From Bradyrhizobium sp. PSBB068 (GTDB lineage Bacteria > Pseudomonadota > Alphaproteobacteria > Rhizobiales > Xanthobacteraceae), in NCBI GenBank assembly GCA_016839165.1, contig CP069300.1, forward strand, positions 1,302,001 to 1,366,000: 64,000 bases of DNA, written 5' to 3'. Made by a program: the position numbers and the translations under genes. The notes under the pieces are model-generated. The model ran no database searches, was not told the DNA's origin, and saw nothing but the letters and a program-made list of their open reading frames with translations. Positions 60,935 through 64,000 of this stretch are shown here, piece by piece (the first letter of the stretch is position 1; the number at the start of each line of letters is the position of its first letter).

Positions 60935-62101
60935 ATGAGCCGAGCATCCTCTCATGCCCTCAAGCACCCGCCGGTAACGGCGCCCTCCGATAACCCGGCG
61001 GGTGCACCCACCCCTTTTCCCGAGCTTGCGGTCGCGATCGAGCGCGAGCGGCGGCGCGGCCGCGGCGCGCAGTCCAACGCCAGCGGCCGTTATGAGGCCG
61101 AGGCGCGGACGGCCTTCGACGATGGCTGGCAGAGCCTCGAAGACCTGCCGCCGTTCACCACCAGCGTCGCGCTCGACACCTCGCGCAAGGTGATCACCCG
61201 CAACGATTCCCCCGATATCGGCTTCGATCGCTCGATCAATCCCTACCGCGGCTGCGAGCATGGCTGCGTCTACTGCTTCGCGCGGCCGACCCACGCCTAT
61301 CTCGGCCTGTCGCCGGGGTTGGATTTCGAGTCGAAACTGTTCGCCAAGCCGGATGCGCCGGCGCTGCTCGAGAAGGAGTTGGCGGCGGCGGATTATGAAG
61401 CGCGGATGATCGCGATCGGCACCAATACCGATCCTTATCAGCCGATCGAGCGCGAGCGGAAGATCATGCGCGGCATTCTCGAAGTGCTGGAGCGTGCCGG
61501 GCATCCGGTCGGCATCGTCACCAAGTCGGCGCTGGTGACCCGCGACATCGATATCCTTTCGCGGATGGCCAAGCGCAACCTCGCCAAGGTCGCGCTGTCG
61601 GTGACGACGCTCGACCCGAAGCTTGCCCGCACCATGGAGCCGCGCGCCTCGACCCCGCCGAAGCGGCTTGAGGCGATCAAGCGGCTCGCCGAGGCCGGCA
61701 TCCCGACCACGGTGATGGTCGCGCCCGTGATCCCCGCGCTGAACGATTCCGAGATCGAGCGCATCCTCGATGCGGCAGTGCATGCCGGCGCGAAGGAGGC
61801 GAGCTACGTGCTGCTGCGGCTGCCGCTGGAGGTTCGCGACCTGTTTCGCGAATGGCTGATGGCGAACTATCCGGACCGCTATCGCCACGTCTTCACGCTG
61901 ATCCGCGACATGCGCGGCGGCCGCGACTATGATTCGCAATGGGGTACGCGGATGAAGGGCACCGGTCCGATGGCCTGGATGATCGGCCGTCGCTTCGAGA
62001 TCGCCTGCGAAAAGCTCGGCCTCAACAAGCGGCGCACCAAGCTGACCACGGATCACTTCGCCAAGCCGAAGCGCAACGGGCAACAGCTCAGCCTGTTCTA
62101 G
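60935..62101 (+). CDS. PA0069-family radical SAM protein (SplB-like)
   Basis: 388 aa. The [4Fe-4S] motif is CEHGCVYCFARPTHAYLG (C-x3-C-x2-C followed by F-A-R-P-x-H), the exact text of the PA0069 / spore-photoproduct-lyase-related group. A basic N-terminal extension (ERERRRGRGAQSN) precedes it, and QPIERERKIMRG plus TGPMAWMIGRRFE are late motifs. Members are proposed to act in DNA repair but no reaction is established. An upstream SOS-box match supports a damage-induced role. A hairpin follows the stop. Confidence 0.93.
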   Translation: MSRASSHALKHPPVTAPSDNPAGAPTPFPELAVAIERERRRGRGAQSNASGRYEAEARTAFDDGWQSLEDLPPFTTSVALDTSRKVITRNDSPDIGFDRSINPYRGCEHGCVYCFARPTHAYLGLSPGLDFESKLFAKPDAPALLEKELAAADYEARMIAIGTNTDPYQPIERERKIMRGILEVLERAGHPVGIVTKSALVTRDIDILSRMAKRNLAKVALSVTTLDPKLARTMEPRASTPPKRLEAIKRLAEAGIPTTVMVAPVIPALNDSEIERILDAAVHAGAKEASYVLLRLPLEVRDLFREWLMANYPDRYRHVFTLIRDMRGGRDYDSQWGTRMKGTGPMAWMIGRRFEIACEKLGLNKRRTKLTTDHFAKPKRNGQQLSLF

Positions 62102-62110
62102 GCGAGATCT

Positions 62111-62147
62111 CGTAGCGCGGATGGAGCGCGGCGAAATCCGGGCTACG
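62111..62147. terminator. CGTAGC/GCTACG hairpin after the radical SAM gene
   Basis: CGTAGC-G-CGGAT / ATCCG-G-GCTACG, an 11-bp stem with one internal mismatch, 10 bases after the stop codon. No U-run follows, so it may be a repeat element acting as an mRNA end. Confidence 0.5.
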
Positions 62148-62189
62148 AAGATGCAAGATGGTGACAACGTTAAACAAGTGAGTACAGCA

Positions 62190-62636
62190 ATGAGTAACGC
62201 CCCGACCGCACGCTTCACCGTCCTCACCCTCGGCGTCAGCGACATGCGCGCCAGCATCGCCTTCTACGAATCCCTCGGCTTCACGAGGAAGATGCGGGCG
62301 ACCGGCGAGGAGGTGGCGTTCTTCGAGACCGGCGGCAGCGTGCTCGGGCTGTTCCCGTGGCACCTGCTCGCTGACGACGCCGGACTGCCCGATCAGCCGC
62401 GGCCGGCTGCATTCCACGGCGTCTCGATCGCCTGGAACTGCAACGACGATGCCGAGGTCGATCGCGTGATGGCGTTCGCACTGTCGAAAGGTGCCAAGCT
62501 GCTGAAGCCGGCACAGCCGACCAGCTATGGCGGTTATTGCGGCTATTTCGGCGATCCCGATGGTCACGCCTGGGAAGTGGTGCGCGCGCCGGGTTTTGAG
62601 GTGCTCGATAGCGGGCGGGTGTCGATTCCTGACTAG
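62190..62636 (+). CDS. VOC family (glyoxalase/bleomycin-resistance-like) protein
   Basis: 148 aa from the ATG at 62190 (MSNAPTARFTVLTLGVSDMR); a GTG at 62178 and other upstream starts are possible. RASIAFYESLGFTRKM is the first VOC unit; WNCNDDAEVDRVMAFALSKG and GYFGDPDGHAWEVV form the second, with candidate metal residues His in the DPDGH loop and Glu in WEVV. The N-terminal His ligand of canonical glyoxalases is not evident. It is small, dimeric and cytosolic, with unknown substrate. It is monocistronic. Confidence 0.88.
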   Translation: MSNAPTARFTVLTLGVSDMRASIAFYESLGFTRKMRATGEEVAFFETGGSVLGLFPWHLLADDAGLPDQPRPAAFHGVSIAWNCNDDAEVDRVMAFALSKGAKLLKPAQPTSYGGYCGYFGDPDGHAWEVVRAPGFEVLDSGRVSIPD

Positions 62637-62718
62637 CGCGGGCTGGCTGGACTGAATAACGGGGAAGGGCGCCCGGTTCCCGGTTGCGCCGCGGGCTGCG
62701 CTTGATCACGATCCCCGC

Positions 62719-63489
62719 ATGATTCGGGACAAGTCCAGAAACACGTCGAAAAAGCCGCCGGCCAAGCCGACCGCGCCAGCCAAGCCGGAGAAGCGCATCG
62801 TCGTGCGGCCGAGCTTCCGGCGCGAGCGCGCGCTGATCAAGCGCGGCGTCTGGCCGGTCGCCGGCTGCGACGAGGCCGGGCGCGGCCCGCTGGCAGGTCC
62901 CGTGGTCGCTGCCGCCGTGGTGCTCGACCCGGCGCGGGTCCCCAAGGGCCTCGACGATTCCAAGCGGCTCAGCGCCGAGCGCCGCGAGGAATTGTTCGAG
63001 GAGATCTGCGCCACCGCTTCGTTCTCGGTCGCGGTGGCCTCGCCGGCGCGAATCGATCGCGACAACATCCTGCGCGCCTCGCTGTGGGCACTGGCGCGCG
63101 CGGTCCATGCGCTGCCGGAGATGCCAAGGCACGTCTTCGTCGACGGCCGCGACAAGCTCGCCACGCTCTGCGACTGCGACGCCGTGATCGGCGGCGACGG
63201 CATCGTGGCCTCGATCGCCGCGGCTTCGATCATCGCCAAGGTGACGCGCGACCGCCTGATGTGTCAGCTGGCGCTGGATTGTCCCGGCTACGGCTTCGAA
63301 CAGCACAAGGGCTATGGCGTGCCCGAGCACCTCGAGGCGCTGGACCGGCTCGGCCCGAGCACCCATCACCGCAGCTTCTTCGCCCCCGTCGTCGCCGCGC
63401 GGCTGAAGCATTTTCCGCGTCCCGCCGAGCCCGACCTGTTCACGGTGGACACGGAAAGCGAAGCCGCAGCGGCGTCCGAAGCGGCGTAG
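62719..63489 (+). CDS. rnhB: Ribonuclease HII
   Basis: 256 aa. Active-site motifs are [20 protein letters not shown] (D-E-A-G-R-G), the [10 protein letters not shown] loop, and HVFVDGRD and [13 protein letters not shown] with the last Asp. It cleaves RNA in DNA-RNA hybrids, including single ribonucleotides. A basic Lys/Pro-rich N-terminal extension ([17 protein letters not shown]) precedes the core, and a short Ala-rich tail follows it. It runs in the same direction as, but is separate from, the GT39 gene beyond the repeat. Confidence 0.95.
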   Translation: MIRDKSRNTSKKPPAKPTAPAKPEKRIVVRPSFRRERALIKRGVWPVAGCDEAGRGPLAGPVVAAAVVLDPARVPKGLDDSKRLSAERREELFEEICATASFSVAVASPARIDRDNILRASLWALARAVHALPEMPRHVFVDGRDKLATLCDCDAVIGGDGIVASIAAASIIAKVTRDRLMCQLALDCPGYGFEQHKGYGVPEHLEALDRLGPSTHHRSFFAPVVAARLKHFPRPAEPDLFTVDTESEAAAASEAA

Positions 63490-63534
63490 CGCGACGGCGC
63501 CCGCACAAGCAACGGCGCCAACCCACACAACGGT

Positions 63535-63635
63535 GTCATCGCCCGGCTCGACCTGGCGATCCAGTATTCCAGAGACAGTGATTTTCAATCGAGAAGCCGC
63601 GGCGTACTGGATGCCCCGCCTTCGCGGGGCATGAC
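63535..63635. repeat. Palindromic repeat GTCATCGCCCGG...GGGGCATGAC
   Basis: Imperfect outer arms (GTCATCGCCCGG / CGCGGGGCATGAC) with inner ATCCAGTATTCC and GTACTGGAT. It is a distinct relative of the other repeats here, with one copy in this window. It lies between rnhB and the glycosyltransferase gene; the rest of 63490-63763 shows no gene. Confidence 0.7.
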
Positions 63636-63763
63636 GGCTGCGTTTGGATATGCAGGGGGCACTCATCGGCCCCGGTTGCCTCCGCCGCCGCCGCCGTCTA
63701 TCAAAAACCCTCGGGATCAGATGGCGCCGCTGAACGAGGTGGCTGGGGCAATTCAGGCGTTTC

Positions 63764-64000
63764 ATGCGGTTTACCTCCCTGGTTGTCGAACTGATCCGCG
63801 CCCGGCCGCGTCTTGTGGTCTGGGTCGTGGTGCTGGTGCAGGCCGCGATCTGGCTGCTGCTGCCGCTGATCTTCTACGGCAGCCCGCCCGGCAATCTCGC
63901 CACCGTGCTGGCCTTCGGCCGCGAATATCAGGTCGGCACCGATATGGGGCCGCCGCTGGCATTCTGGCTCGCCGACATCGCGTTCCGCGCCGCCGGCAAT
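63764..64000 (+). CDS. GT39-like (ArnT/PMT) glycosyltransferase, N-terminal fragment
   Basis: The first 79 codons are present, running off the right edge. The sequence begins MRFTSLVVELIRARPRLV and contains a transmembrane helix (VVWVVVLVQAAIWLLLPLIF), then SPPGNLATVLAFGREYQVG and GPPLAFWLADIAFRAAG. The PP-x-x-x-L and (G)PPLAFWLA text is typical of the periplasmic loop of ArnT/PMT-type lipid-linked sugar transferases. The catalytic region and the remaining helices are outside the window. The substrate is unknown. Confidence 0.75.
   Translation, partial: MRFTSLVVELIRARPRLVVWVVVLVQAAIWLLLPLIFYGSPPGNLATVLAFGREYQVGTDMGPPLAFWLADIAFRAAGN

Overview
The window looks like chromosome of a Bradyrhizobium-type alphaproteobacterium (Rhizobiales). 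The evidence is high GC, the fused cytochrome b/c1 gene fbcH behind a Rieske gene, a fused trpE(G) behind a Trp-rich leader peptide, a CcrM-type GANTC methylase, and many short intergenic palindromes of the kind common in rhizobia. I see no transposase, integrase, phage gene, CRISPR array, rRNA or tRNA. Most of the window reads as core chromosome with a few accessory genes.

Layout. 1-13.6 kb: a partial lytic transglycosylase, a hybrid histidine kinase with an ethylene-receptor-like sensor, HtpX, an aldo/keto reductase, small exported proteins, a Tat-exported HiPIP, a fatty-acyl-type XRE regulator, and hydrolase and acetyltransferase genes. 13.6-16.6 kb: a probable zinc-uptake operon (DUF2946 protein and ZnuD-like TonB receptor) behind a perfect Zur-box-like palindrome. 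16.6-23.5 kb: a tightly coupled MoxR / DUF58 / DUF4159 / membrane-protein operon. 23.7-26.6 kb: a coupled DUF1285 / CoA-pyrophosphatase / DUF6111 / CCA-enzyme operon. 26.6-30.2 kb: HAD, hemF, queD, queE and trmL. 30.5-33.2 kb: the bc1 operon (petA-fbcH) with a clear terminator. 33.3-38.2 kb: dienelactone hydrolase, an extradiol-type VOC protein, trpL-trpE(G) and apt. 38.2-43.1 kb: two orphan ParA-like ATPases, an M48 protease with LemA, and Rsm22. 43.1-50.5 kb: smc, dsbA, dciA, mutY and a thioesterase, with a higBA toxin-antitoxin pair between dciA and mutY whose toxin is frameshifted. 50.6-55.4 kb: flavin monooxygenase, two GSTs, a LysR regulator with a SnoaL-like gene, and a DUF1127 peptide. 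55.6-64 kb: ccrM with two GANTC sites beside its start, a zinc metallopeptidase, moaB, a MarR-GNAT fusion, a family-2 glycosyltransferase, a radical SAM gene behind an SOS-box match, a VOC protein, rnhB and a partial GT39 transferase.

The points most worth following are regulatory or sensory: the sensor domain with every ETR1 ethylene/copper residue at matching spacing; the Zur-type palindrome; an apparently leaderless trpL; an SOS box before a SplB/PA0069-type radical SAM gene; the 43-bp palindrome over the broken higB; and the paired GANTC sites before ccrM. At least five classes of short palindromic repeats punctuate gene ends. One supplies the last nine codons of rsm22.
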